A DNA stretch of 64,000 bases from Tanytarsus gracilentus (taxonomy: Eukaryota > Arthropoda > Insecta > Diptera > Chironomidae): positions 5,604,001 to 5,668,000 of the forward strand of contig JAXRKN010000044.1 of the NCBI GenBank assembly GCA_038502055.1, given 5' to 3'. A program made the translations under genes and the position numbers. Positions 22,702 through 36,175 of the stretch are shown here, piece by piece. Every line of letters starts with the position of its first letter. The first letter of the stretch is position 1. The notes beneath the pieces were generated by a model. The model ran no database searches, was not told the DNA's origin, and saw nothing but the letters and a program-made list of their open reading frames with translations.

Positions 22702-25700
22702 TTACTGTTTACTATCGACTGCCTTGACGGCCTGCGACGGTGATGATGGCAACGCTGATGATGGTGTAACTTTTGATTCTGTATTATCACGTTTCCAAAT
22801 AACTTTGGATTGACTAGTTGAGTCGTCTTTACGATCCCATCCATGCTCGACATGATGGTGATGATGATCATCGTGATGATCAGGGGTAGGAAACCATTCA
22901 TTAATAATTACTGGTCGCCATATTTTTTTCCAATCAGGAAGCCATATTTCTTTGAAATCAGGCACAAGAATTTGTTTGAATCCTTCTTTCCATTCAAGTT
23001 TTTTATCGGGAATCCACTCAAGTTTTTTCGATGGCTGTAATAATATAAAATAAATTATTTAATAATCTGTTATATTTAAAAGAGGTTTTGTTCATTAGGA
23101 ATGTCATCTAAAATGTCCTGTTTAAAGTTAATTTTGCTTTACTTACTTTCCAATATTTCTGCCATGCCTCTACCCAAGTAAGTTTTTTATCGGGTACCCA
23201 AATTTGAACTTTGTCTAAATGATAAAAAGACAGGTTAGTTCATGAATTAAATTTAAACTATCGAGTTAACAAATCAATAAAGATCATTTGAGTGCTTTCA
23301 TTTCATTTTAAACTATCTATTCGTTCATGTGTGATTTTCAATTTATGTCGTGTTGATTTTATCTACTTAAAAAAGTAAAATAAAATAGATTAAAACTCAC
23401 CGGTCCGCCAAATCTGTTTGTATGCTTCTTTCCACGCTAATTTCTTATCATCAACCCATATTTGTTTTTGTTCTGTCCGCCAGATCTGTTTTTTACCTTC
23501 TACCCATGTCAATTTTTTGTGAGGCACCCATATTTGTTTTTTTGATGGTACCTGTTTAGAAAAATATTTTAAATTTAAAAAAAAATATAAAGAACTTTAA
23601 ACTAGAACAGAAGTTGGTCAAATTTTTGTCAACGTTGATTTTTAACAACTTATAAATTTGACACGTTTACTGTTCTGATATATTTGTAAGTTTCTGTAAA
23701 GTTTTTCCTGTCAATGTGAGAGGTCAGCTGTAAAATCATTTCTCAATTTAATTAGTGGTCATTTTTAATGTAATTTCAGTCGAGTGTCGATGGTGTTTTA
23801 ATTTACCCAAATCTTCTTCCAAGCACTCTTCCATATGAGTTTTTTCTTCCAGAGGTCGTGTGACGTGTATTCCCAACCATCGTGATCCTTTCCTAAGAAT
23901 TTCTCGCCAGGAATTCCGACTTTAACCCTAAAATTAAAAATAAAATAAAATTAATCTCTGAATCTTAGATTTTTAAATTAATTGTTACCATTTCGGAATA
24001 AAGTATTCTTTCCACGCGGGAACTTTTATATCGACCCACTTGGGAATTTGAGTTTCCACCCACTTAGGAAGCCATATCTTTTTCCAATCAGGAACTTGTA
24101 TTTCTTTCCATGCTTCTCGTTTATAAGGCACCCAAATGGGTTTGAATATTTTTTTCCAATCGGGTACTTGCACCTCTTTCCAAGCTGGAACTTTTATTTC
24201 TACCCACTTTGGCTTGTAAACTTTCTTATATGCTGGCACTTGTATGTCTTTCCATACAGGAATTTGAGTCTCCACCCACTTCGGAAGCCATATCTTTTTC
24301 CAATCAGGACGGAAAATTTGTTTTTTTCCAGCCTTCCATACTTTCTTATATCCCTCTTTCCATATTACTTTTTTCTTCCAAAATCCTGGATCGTGTGTTT
24401 CGTGTATATGTTCATGATGATCGTGATCGTGTTCATGATGATCATGAAATCCATGGTCGTGATCGAGTAGAGCACCGAAATCGCCTATTCGCTGTTGAGC
24501 TACTTGTGAATTGCTTACTTGTGACTCGGCCGCTTGTTGGTCAGTCACCGCTTTTGACGCCACAAAAGCTATGTGAAGCAACAGGCCAAGGGTGAGCACC
24601 TAGAAAAGAATCAACCATTAATCAACTTTGAAGAATAACAAATTTTCCCGCAATAAATAAACTATAACAATGAAATGTCGCGATTTCTTCATAATTGTTC
24701 ATCGACATCATTAAAAACTTCAAGATCATTAACACAGAAAAATATGAAAAATGAAAGTAATTACGAGACAGTTTTATGCTTCGCTTTTCAATGTCATGGC
24801 ATGTGAATTTTTTTGTGCACTTCACGAAGTATTTTACTGTCGTTTGTCTTTTCGTCGTCAGGTGAAGAGAGAGAAAAGTCAGAAAATGTGATAATAAAAT
24901 TGACACTCTGCTAATTCTTTGATGTGGAAGTTTTGTTAAGTAATAACTTTCACTTTTGTTAGAGAGATTTAATCGAATAAAATCATTCGCTAAAAAAAAA
25001 TAAAATATTTAAGAAGGCTCGAATTCTTAAACTTAAAAAATGTTAATCAAAGTTTATTTTTTTGAAGAAAAAACTTTTTAAAAAGTTTTTCAATTCAATC
25101 AAAATCAATTTTTAATCATAAGTATTGCTTGAACAATTTCCTCTTTCACACGTCTATAAAACCATTTTATCAACATTTCGCATGACTAAAGCCAATATCT
25201 CGTTATCAACAGTCGACACTCATTAAAAATTCATAATTAACTTTAATGGCATTATTAACTCTATTTTCTCCGATTTATCTTCAAATTAATTTATCCATTC
25301 ATCTCCATTTACTTCATCACCGATAATTGTTGGATAGGTAGCCACACAACATGCAGTGATTTAATTTTGCGCTCTCGACATCGCGAAAATTATTATGGTG
25401 TAAAAAGTAATTTCATATATGATTTACAACCGTTAAACATGCGGCGGTTTTATAAACATGTGAAAAAATAAGTAAAGCTAACAAGTTTTCGATCATTAAA
25501 TCACTTAATCAAATTACGCTTCTATTTAATGGGCGTTAAATAAAATTTATTAGATTGAAAATAAAACTTTTTTGAAATATTAAATGAATTTCAAAAAGAT
25601 ATTTGAAAAAAATCTACAGCTTCAAAAATATTCATTGCAAATTTAAGTAAATCTCACGTCAAAAGTTGATGCAAATGAAGCCGGTTTCAAAACATTCAAT

Positions 25701-28061
25701 AATGCCGCGCTGTGAGATAATAATGTTTGCGGAAAGAGAAGAAAAAAGTAGGAAACTGCATCGACATACTAAATTTTTATGCAATTTCCATTTAACATTC
25801 TTAATCGTGAGACACGTTGAAATATTGGCTAGATAATTATGCTGCATGTAAAAGATTGGAATGAGGAAGGAAAAATTTGTCGCAGAATTAATTTTTCTGC
25901 ACATGTGAGTCGATGCGTCGAGAGGCAAATCCAAATCAGGAAAAATTGTTAGTGAAAGTATTTCTCATCTTAAAAATGTCGCATTCGAGCGAACGACATT
26001 TACCTTTGACGGAATTAATTTTTTAATGTGTCGTGATCTGCCAATAATTATCATTTGTGTGCAGGGAATTCCAATTTTACATTTATTGGGAATTTTTAGA
26101 TGAATGAGACAATTTAATCGATCATGTCGGATTACTTTCTGTCATTTGTCAACTTTTTTTCTTTTACTTGAGTTTTTAATCGTTTCTTTTCAATAAAAAT
26201 GCACGTGATCTAGTCTCAACAAGTCTTTACAACAAATTGTTCGCACTTTTTTTTATTTATGCAACAAAAATTTCATTAACACCATCTTATGGAGTTTTTT
26301 AACTATTTGTATGTAAAAATATCGGTTACAACACAATTATTATGTATCGCTTTAATTGTTATCATTTTGTGAGGGAAATTTCAATTCAAAAACTTTAAAG
26401 TGCGTGCACACGATAATTAATCATTTTTTTCTCAGGCATAAATCACCAAGTTTATTGTAATAATTGGGAGGGCATTGACTATTGTTTGTGATCGCAATTA
26501 TATGCCAATCAGAAAACTAAAAAAAGATTTTCGGTAATTATGAGATGACACCGAGATGATGCGGAAATAATTATCTTTTGAATATTGCAAAAGTTGGGAT
26601 TCCCCAATTATCATTAGTATGAAAAGAAAGGGCAGAAAAAAATTTCACTATCCAGTTACTTTTTTTTGCGCGATGTAAAAATTATGTAATGCTAACGCCC
26701 ACGATCGATGACTGTTTACTCTTAAAGCCTTTTATATATATGCGAATTTTATGACGGCAACTAGACGACGAACAACTTTCCATACAAGGTGATAATGAAT
26801 CTTGTGGTCTTTGAGTGAAAGACTTTCGGGTTATAAGAAAAAAGGAACTAAGTCAAAAAAACGAGAGAATGTTAATAACCAAAAGTTTAAATTTTTAAAA
26901 TATAAAATTAGAATTTTATTATCAAATTTTGAAATGTTTTCCATCCCTTTTGCAAAATATTTCATTCAAGATCATCCGGACGAAAATAAAATTTTAACGA
27001 TCTCAATTACATAAACATCTTTTTTTTTGGAGTTCACTGAGGTTTGCGACACACTTTTTTGTGCTTCAACTTCTCGTCGCTGACTCACTTATCGAATTTC
27101 TCTTTCCGCGGTTGAGTCTTATTTACATAGCAATGCACATTGGCCAATGCGATGATGATAAATTGCGCAAAATTTCTTTACGTCTGGTCGTGGGGTGTAA
27201 TGGAGTGGAATAATTGTAGGACGTTAAAGAAAGTAAGACAGTGTGTCATTAAAATATTACACAAGTTTTATTACGCATCGAATTTTAACCCTGAGGGCAA
27301 TGAAATATGACATGTGCATAATAAAAAAAATGCATTTCTATTTTACACATGAGTGCAGCAAAAGTGTGTAAAATATGCAAAAGTGATTAAATAAAAATTA
27401 TGCTTGCCGGCATAAAATTAAGTAATTACAACAGACTATAAGAGATTTCGTTGAAAAAGATGAACAAATTGAGTTAGAAGCGTGAAATAATTATTTACAT
27501 GTTCATTGGACATGATCAGTAGCAATAGAGAGTTATTTAAAGTGAAGATTAAGAGCGTTAGAAATCGTTTAAAGGGAAATTAGTTTTTAAAAATTTTAAT
27601 TAATGAACTTAAGAAGTTAGAGATTTTAAAAAATATATTTAGAGATACTAGAACTAGCAATTTTTAAACTTTTTATCTCATTTTGACAAAAATCACAATT
27701 GAGATCATTAACAAATGTTCATCATCATTAAGTTTAAAAGCTGCACTGCATAATCCACTATCACTCTGTTAACATCTCATAATATATTTGAGATGTGAAA
27801 ATGCAACAATAGGATTTCAGACGAGAGTAAAAGTGTCCGCTGATATATGATGAAAAAGAAGAAATTTATCACACCACATTCGGTGCTAATTGATGTTTGA
27901 TAATTGATACACATTTTATCATATTTTGAAAGTGAATATGCACTTTAATGATTTTGTCACGACTCTAAGAGCTTTCATTTTTTGGGAATTGATTTTTAAA
28001 TTTAAAACTAATTTTTTTAAAAATATTTTTAACTAACCACAAAGCGCGTTTTAATACCCAT
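22702..28061 (-). CDS. Secreted tryptophan/lysine-rich repeat protein H, putative cuticle or matrix protein
   Basis: Six exons: 28038-28061, 23989-24599, 23807-23927, 23401-23551, 23147-23214 and 22702-23034, giving 435 residues. Exon 1 encodes MGIKTRFV and exon 2 continues with VLTLGLLLHIAFVASKA, making a signal peptide split by a 3.4 kb intron with a GTTAGT donor. A His/Asp-rich segment (DHDHGFHDHHEHDHDHH) is followed by tandem 10-12 residue units of the form W-K-x-[IV]-x-[VI]-P-x-W, about 20 in all. A non-repeat box in exon 3 reads GIPGEKFLGKD and later EYTSHDLWKKK. Exons 4 and 5 carry WVPHKKLTW-type units. A second His patch and a Ser/Pro tail precede the stop. There is no transmembrane segment apart from the signal. 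The paralogue is gene I. The role is inferred from composition and architecture; I do not recognise a named family. Confidence 0.82.
24600..28037 (-). other. Long first intron of gene H
   Basis: 3.4 kb, GTTAGT donor and TTCTTTTCTAG acceptor. I find no other exon in it. Frames such as 25659-25934 are A+T-biased and unsupported. Long first introns of this kind often carry enhancers, which is an inference here. Confidence 0.6.
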
Positions 28062-28201
28062 TCTTGGGATTTCTTCTAATGGTTATTTAGTCACTTCCAC
28101 AATGTTACAATTAATTGATTCCTTAATCCACAAATTATTTTCACTGATTTTTTTTCTTTTCGATCCTCAAATGACAATATTGTGCTCAGGCGTATTTCAC
28201 T

Positions 28202-28240
28202 AAACTGACAATATGCGTGCAAGAGTAAAACTGTTTTATA
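28202..28240 (-). promoter_or_regulatory. Core promoter of gene H
   Basis: TATAAAA begins at 28240 and TCAGTTT covers 28208-28202 on the minus strand, with +1 A at 28206, 34 bases from the first T. The 5' leader to the ATG at 28061 is about 145 bases without introns. Confidence 0.65.
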
Positions 28241-31200
28241 CCACCGCTGTGACGGGTAGAAATCCCCCGAAAAAAATATATTCAACCATCGGCGTACGAT
28301 CGACGCGAGAGTGAGAGTATTTTGCTCTCAATACACTTTAAATGTAACAAAAAAACTAACATAACTTGAAGTTGCATGTAAACATCGCAGAGTTATGTGT
28401 GAGAAATCTGTCTGGTTAACATCATAAATTCAAGTGCATTGTTTTTGCTCTAAAGAGAGCGAAAAAAGGCTTTGAAAAAATATAAAAGAGAGAAAGAGGG
28501 GAAATTGCGAAAAGCTTTGAGTGCTTAAATATTTAACGAGGTAAATGTGGGTTGATAAACATTAAATGTCATTCTAAAAGTCTAAGAATTATTAAAATAA
28601 TTTAAATTTAGATATTTAAATAAAATGCAATTTAAATATTTCAAAATTGCGTTTCTAGCACCACCATCCCTAACAACCCAACGCATGTACGAATGATAAT
28701 TGCTTGCCGCTGAGAGAGATGACGATGATGCATAAAAAGCTCGCTAAAGTTGTCTTGGTATTTATTTTTTCTCGTTTTTGTTTTGGTTTTCATTTTCGTC
28801 AACACACAACTGACAACGTTGTAGGAAAAAAAATATGATATCACAAGGCAAGGCCATATAGAGAGAGCTCGGCGCGGATTAATTGCAATTGCCGGCGTAC
28901 TTTCCACATCTCTATATACAGAGGAGAGGAGAGAAGGTTTGGAGACATTATGCAATCTCTGTTACAGAAATAGTTCCTGCATTGCACTTTTTTATATATT
29001 GCACTTTGATTGAATAATCTTGAGAAAGCATTTCACTCTCACTAGTTTTGCTAAATTTTACAAAAATTCATTTCTTCTTACATCATTAAAAAAGGTTGTA
29101 ATAAAAATTAATTTTGTAATTAAAAATTACCTAAGAAGGAATCTAAAATTTGTCGAATTTTTCCAATTTTTGCTTAATTTTATTATGCAAAAAATTATGT
29201 TGATACTTTTAAGAAGAAAAACAAAATTTTTAAAAAAATTTGATTTTAGGATTCTAACTCAATTTTTGAAATCTGATATAAATTTGTTGTTTCATTCATA
29301 AAAGCTTGTATAGCTAATTTAAAAAAATTAACTTTGTAGTTTGTAAAATTTGCTAAAATAATTAATTTCATCGCGTCAACGACAATTTCCTTAAAGCAAT
29401 ATCACTTAAAAGTCATTTAAATTTCTTTATTAAAGAAAAAATAATTTGCATAAAAAATCTATAGTTAAAATCATCAACTGTGCTACACTTTAGCTTGGAT
29501 CAAATTAATTTTCGCTCATCAATTAATTACATTAACGCTAAACACTCTGCATATATTGCATAACTTCCTTCATTGAACTGGAAAGAGTACACTCAGTGAG
29601 ACAAGTCGATACCATATTAAATAACCGTGTACCATTTGCATATAAACGAGCGAGCGGAAAAAGGCATTCGCGAAAAATTTCAACTGCAGCTCGATCGGTG
29701 TGAAGAATTGAGAAAATCTCTCTAACATGCAGTGAGTATCAATATAAAAATAGAGGAAAGGAATGTAGGCTGGAAAATGGAAGTAAAATTGCATAATAAA
29801 CGAGAAATAGGGGAGACATATGAATGGAAATAGATTTTTAGTCTCTTGGACATTCGCTCATGCTACCGGAATGTTCACATGAGGTGATATTATGAAATTG
29901 TCATTCACCATGATCTTGATACTTGCACTCGACTCCGTGGTTCAATTTAGCCGTTGAGAGTCAATGGTATTTTTGACTCTAAACTCGAATGACATCCCAG
30001 GAGGGTTGGATTGACATTTTGGATGATTTAATCCAACAAGATTTAAAATTAAAAAAGTCATAAATTAATATCTTTAATGAATTTTTACATATCATAAAGT
30101 TTCCTAAGATTTTAAAACTCATAAAAAATTCCTTTCCTTTTTTCTCATGACAATTTAAATTTTCCAAAACAATTTTTTTTTATAACAATTTTTTTAAATA
30201 CATTAGCTGTAAGGTAACTCGAGGTGGTTTGAAATATTTTATGGCAACCTGTTTGCGAGTTAAAGGAAGGAAAAAATTGAAGCTGCAGTTTAAGCTTTTT
30301 TAAAAGAGAGTATAAACTTGCATCTCACATATCGACTTTCAATTTCTTTCAAATTCCTGTTTAATTTTTATTTAAAATGTCTTTTTGTTTTTTTAGTTGA
30401 ATGAAGACGATTTGAATTCTTACTTGACTTCATTTCTTCATTGGATTACTGTTGATTAAATTATAGGTTTGATCCGGCGAGACATGGAAGTGAAAAGAAG
30501 GTTACCAAGAGTAAAGTGGAAGAAAGAGAAAAATTATTGTGCAATCGTGCGTGGGTAATTTCACTTAACAGCATGCGAAAAAAATATCAGTCGCAACTGA
30601 TGATGCGAAAAAGCAAGGTCGTCTATTTTTTTTTCGAAAACCCAACTTTAATAAATTTAAAAATAGATTAAAATAAATTTTTGCATGTTAAACTTTATTA
30701 ATTTTATTTCACGATTTTAATTTCAACAGTTTTGCCCTAAATAATTATTCGATGCCCTGAAAAATCACACGTATGCACGCGATATTTATTTATCGACAGT
30801 TATCGAATAATTAATTCGTTGCGTGGTAGCGAAGAAAGTGATGTTGAATTATGCAATAAGTAATTATAACGATGCAATGTGCTTTGGTGCAGTTTGTATT
30901 AAGATAAAAAAGGGATTTAGACAATTAGTGGTTTGAGGGATGGATCAATAAATTTATTTTAAGCCGTTTTACGTGCTCAACATTTAATGCTCAAACCTGA
31001 ACTAGTTTTTGCATATCTCAATATTATGAAATGTCAATCAAGAAGTCCGCTGAATACTAATTGATTTATTTTTGCAAAAAGCTGTGACTAATGACTTAAT
31101 TACTAATCACTGTAAATATTATTCAAGCGGCGTATCATTTTATTTATGTCATTATATTTGGGTATAAAGCTAAGCATGTTTCTCTGCGTGTACAGTACAG

Positions 31201-31904
31201 TCACATAAAGAGGAAAAATATTAAGCGGTTCATGTTTGCTAAAACTTTTCATCAACTTCAACTACCTCATCAAATGCTATCTCGGGGGTAATTGAAAGGC
31301 CATCAAGTAAAATCTGATAGAAAAATTGTTTGCCTGCGAGAAAAATCGCTTAAACTCGACAGTTGCTAATGTCCGAAGCTGGTTTGGTCACTTTCTTTCA
31401 TTATCATATTTAATAATAAGATATATGAGTTATTATTGTACGACTTCAATTGTAAGACACTTTCATGACATAATAAAATGCTTGGCTTACTTTTTTCATA
31501 ATTTTTTATTTTTATTTTATTTCTAATCTTTTTGTGCGATCACACAGTTTAATAAACATATTAAAGAGTTTTTGTTGTACCAAAATAATCAATCAATGAG
31601 GTAGGTTAGAAATTAATTGATGACTGTTAAATTGATCATTTTATTTATTTAAAGTAAAAAAATACATTTTAATTGTAATTAATTAAGAGATTTGAAAAAA
31701 ATTTGCAGAACTCGAACCTCTGAAAATTTTCACGAAAAAAATTCTTTAAAATTCCGATTTAAATTTTAATATTTCACCCCTATATAAATTGTTTCTTTTA
31801 CACCTTTAAATTACAAATTTTATTTTCCTTAATTAATGACTGATCTAGTGAATTTGAACACTTTTTCACATTTTCACATGTATCTTCAAAGGTATTAATT
31901 TTAG
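28241..31904. other. Intergenic, no gene seen
   Basis: Upstream region of gene H. It contains GA-rich runs near 28855-28935 and several TATA-like strings but no supported exon. Confidence 0.45.
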
Positions 31905-32610
31905 ATTTTCTAGGAATTTCTATAATTTCTAGGAATTCTATAACTTCTAAAATTTTTAACTTTAGGAATTTCTAAAAAAAAATTTAGAAAATTCTATAAA
32001 ATTGAAATTCGAGGAAAAAAATTCTAGGAAATTCTATAAAATTCTGGATTTACTAGGAAAAAATTTTTATGAATTTCTTAATTTTGACATTTTTCTCTTC
32101 TTTCCTACACTCTTCCACTCATTTATCCCTTTTACAAAAAAAATCACAACATTCTAACCTCTTCTCACTCTTTTCCTTTTAAAAAAGAAATCATAAAAAA
32201 ATTAATTTCTCCCTAATTTTTTCTCCAAATATAAAGAAAAAAAACTCTCAACCGTAGGCCAAATTTTTAATTTAAGACTAAAAAGTTAAAATTGGCCTAG
32301 TTTTTAGCCAAATAAATTTTCCCTTTTTCATTTTTTTTTTCTAGCAGAATAGCTAAGACGCAAAATTATTGTTCAAAAATTCCAAAAATTCATAGAAATA
32401 TTTTTTTGTAAATTTCCTATAATTTTTACTAGGAATTTTCCTAATTTTTTCTCGAATTTCTATTTTAAAATTTTCTGTTTTTTTTTTCCTCGAATTTCTG
32501 GTTTTTATATTTTCTAGTTTTTTTTCTACTTTTCCTAGAAATTTCCTAGGAATTACTAGAATTCTGGTTTCCTAGTAAATATTCCTAGAAATTCCTAGGA
32601 AAATTCCTTC
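31905..32610. repeat. Imperfect fold-back (inverted repeat) of about 700 bases
   Basis: The left half carries CTAGGAA, AATTCGAGGAAAAAAA and TTCTATAAAATT motifs; the right half carries the reverse complements, such as TTTTTTCCTCGAATTTC near 32483-32499 and CCTAGAAATTCCTAGG near 32583-32598. The centre near 32277 is itself symmetric: TAGGCCAAATTTTTAA at 32255-32270 faces TTAAAATTGGCCTA at 32286-32299. It looks like a decayed fold-back or MITE-type element. Confidence 0.5.
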
Positions 32611-32879
32611 GGATGGATGATCCATACTCTCTTCAACATGTATCTTCTTAAACTGCAATATCGACTAAAACTGCAGTATCGCTCAATTAACATTGAAACA
32701 TAGTTGAAAGTGAAATTCAAATTTAAAAACTCAACAATCGCATGGTAAATAATAAAATGCATGATAAAAATATAATTAAGTGTTTGTTTTAGTTATGATG
32801 AAGCATGTTGATATTTTATAATTTAAAAAAGATGGGTGAAACGGTTTGCCATTTCAATAGCTCCGCATAGATTAGTACC

Positions 32880-33420
32880 CTACTCGTTGAATGAGATTAG
32901 TGGCACTCTTGGTTAATATGAAGGATTTTAAAAATATAATGTAAATCATTCCGATGCAATAAGAGTTCAACGATACCATGAAGAATAGTTTGAAAAATGG
33001 ACATTAGTGGCCTCCTGCCCGGATGATGGCACTCCTAAAAATATAATGTAATGATTCCTGATGCAATGACGAGTTAACGAATAATGAAGCATAGTTTGAA
33101 AAATGGGATTAGTGGCACTCCTGGCCGGATGATGGAATGTCTAAAAATATAATGTAATCGATTCGATGAATGAGAGTTAACGAATACATGAGCCATAGTT
33201 CTGAAAATGGGATTAGTGGACTCCTGGCCGACATGATCGAATGTCTAAAAATATAATGTAATAATTCTGATGAAGAGAGTTAACGACATAAGAAGCATAG
33301 TTTGGAAAATGGGATTGTGGCACTCCAGGCGGCAGATGGAACTCCTAAAAATCGTAATGCCAATCGATTCCGATGCAATTACGAGTTCAACGATACCCAT
33401 GAAGCATATAAAAGAAAATT
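32880..33420. repeat. Tandem array, period about 105 bases, about five units
   Basis: Units begin near 32901, 33008, 33113, 33217 and 33318 with TGGCACTCCTGGCCGGATGA-like sequence, and share TAAAAATATAATGTAAT and GAAAAATGGGATTAG blocks. Copies differ mostly by single-base insertions and deletions. No coding capacity. Confidence 0.75.
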
Positions 33421-33429
33421 TGTATGAAA

Positions 33430-33757
33430 AGGAATTTTTGACTAGGGGGTCCTTGAGGGTCATCTAAAACTAAATCTTCTTGCACTAGAGCAAACCTCTT
33501 GCCACGGAAACCGAGGTTCTGGATATGGGTCACTAAGATGTAAGAAAGTAAGAAAGTGAGAAAGTGAGAAGTAAGAAAGTAAGATGTTAAATGCTCTAAC
33601 TCCTCGTAGGTCCCGTTTAATCTGTTTTCGCCGTTTGTAGGGTTTGATGGTTATTTGGTATAAGTTTTGATATTGCACAATGTAATGTCTTGGCACTAGG
33701 GGCCGAAAACAGGTTTTGGAAAAATCCAAAATTAATATATAGCGGAGCTATAATATA
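33430..33757. repeat. Repetitive-looking segment with GTAAGAA microsatellite and terminal palindrome
   Basis: The segment is more G+C-rich than its surroundings (CTAGGGGGTCCTTGAGGG; ACTAGGGGCCGAAAACAGG). It contains a degenerate (GTAAGAA/GTGAGAA) tract at 33541-33584 and ends near the palindrome TATAGC-GGA-GCTATA (33738-33752). It resembles the remnant of a mobile element, but no protein or terminal repeat identifies it. Confidence 0.4.
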
Positions 33758-36170
33758 AATTTATCGATATATTTTTCATAAGTTTTTCCATCATCATCAT
33801 CGTGTTCATTTTCCAGTCACAGCATTTTTCACGATGATATTAAAATAAACTAATTAGACGCTAATGCCGAGAAACACGTTGCCTTTGTAAACATGGAATG
33901 CATGAAAATTCGTAATTAGAGAGTGCACGAGCTTTCGAACAGCATGCGGAGCTTTTAAACACAATACAGAAAATATATATAACAAAAATGCGAGCACGTT
34001 CGTGACACTTGATAATGATAGATGCGATATTCTTGGCTGTTTAGATAGTCGCATGCTGGGCAATTTTGAATAATTACCATGAGATACCAGCTGTTTTAAT
34101 TGAAAGCCCTTTAATGTGCCCTCACTTTCTTTCTCACTTTCCGTATTTCATTTTTTATCGAAACTTCAAATACAAATAGCCCTTGGACATGCATTGCGAG
34201 CACCTTTATTTTATGCGAGATCGAGAGTAAAAGTTTTTAACTATTCAATGAAATTTTAATGCCATCATCGTCAGCCGACTGTGCTCGGGCAGTGTGAGAA
34301 GATTATTAAAAGACAATGACGTTGATTTTAATTTTCTTTTCCATCATAGTGATTTTATGAGATTGTCGGTGGTGTTTTTACAGTGCAAGCTGCTTGCTTT
34401 GACAAATAACTGGAATCATCGTTTTTAAAAATTATTTGATTTTTTATCAGAAAATTTAATTAATTTATTTGTTATAAAAATACCAAATCTAGCATTTAAG
34501 GATTTTAAGTTTTTAATTTCTTGGCATTTCAGATCTCACTGTACAATGTTTAAAAAATAAATATTAACATTTCTCTTGCGATCACCCAAAATTTCCCATT
34601 CAGTTGAATTAATTTGTCACGAAAATAGCAGAGAATGAACTCTCAATTACATAACAGACAGGTTGCTGCAATACCATGACCATACTTCATAAAAACTTTT
34701 TTCCCCCTGTAAAAGAGTTAAAGAATTTATTTCTTTATTGTTTGCATTGGACACTCAAATAAAATTTGCATAAATAAACTTCGTTATTGCTATTTTAGAA
34801 CAAAAATGAGAACTTTGGCAGGCCGCATGACAAAACAATGAACCGATGGCTTTTAATGGTTTCCTCTCGGCTCTCGTACTAGACCTAATTTTATATGATG
34901 TATGTTTTTTAATTGGATCGTTTAAATTTATAAATCAGAAGAATCTTAGATGGAGATTATTTTTTTAAATGTTAAGATGATCATCGATGAGTGAGATTGG
35001 CAAAAGTATTTTAAAAATTTATCAATCTAAAAATTTTTTTTTATAACCTTAATTCAATCGTTAAACTGTTTAAAAAGATTTTAAAAAGTTTACTCACCTT
35101 GTTCATGTCATATCATTAATTTAAAAATATTCAAAAAATAAGTTGAGCATAAAAATTGGGTCATCAAATTTTATCCGGAAAGACACTTTAAAAAATAAAC
35201 ACTTAAAACTTTTGATTCAAGGTTTATTTTTAACTTAGTAAAGTTGCCATAGAATAAAATTTTTATGTCAATTCTCGTTGAGCTTGGTTTCCATGCATGA
35301 GAACTCATTTATACGATTGTTATGTTTATTGTGCTGCTAATGAATGCGATATATTTAAGGATGAAAATCTCATCAAGCATTAGCTCTAAATTAGAGCGAC
35401 GTTCTTCCTAATTAAATTTAATTATTTTTATAATCTTTTGATAATTGTTCTCTGAATCAAATTCAATCTAATCTGATATTTAAATTTAAAGCTTTTAAAA
35501 CACCTGCAATAAAATCAAAACATATAAACAAAATAGCATTTTCTTCAAAATTTTAACTCGCTGTTTTTTATTTAAACATTTTTTACAAAAACCGAAAAAT
35601 TAAATTGAACAACGATAAATATTCTTACTCATCTCCGTGTTTCTGTCTTTAGGTTCATTTGATTGTTTTTTTCTTCTTTTTTGATTCGTTCAATTAATTT
35701 CATTTTTTAAGTTTGAGCGTTGTTAAAAATTATCAATTTCCTTCTTAAAATGGGAAAATAAAAAATTAATTCAAGAAGGAGTTAAAAATAATTAATTAGT
35801 AGTTTGACACCGCAACAATAATGTACACATTTTTTCATTTTTTTAATAAATGCATGGAAGAGGAAAAAGGAAAGTGATTTTGTTTGACTATCAGTGTGAT
35901 GAATGAACATGGTGCGTGTATTTACAAAAGAATGCACAAATGAGTAACTAAGGCCAGAATGTAACAGAAAGTAAAAATTGGATAGGTGAAGAGATCTTAA
36001 ACTTAACGACTATTTTTTTCCAAAATAATAAAATGGAATCGGCATCCATTTGTCGGGGATTATTTTTTATCTTCTTTATCACCTCTTATTGCATTCGAAC
36101 GCGCTGATTCAGGCGGATATTTTTACATAAAACCTAAATTAGCTAATAATCGTTTGGTAACTTGGCAGTG
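33758..36170. other. Intergenic, no gene seen
   Basis: A+T-rich DNA downstream of gene I. No supported exon on either strand. Confidence 0.5.
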
Positions 36171-36175
36171 TTTAT

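Noticed and set aside
23982..24470. 162-codon plus-strand ORF rich in Phe, Pro and Tyr
   Set aside because: It is the antisense of the W-repeat exon of gene H (TGG and AAG codons read backwards).
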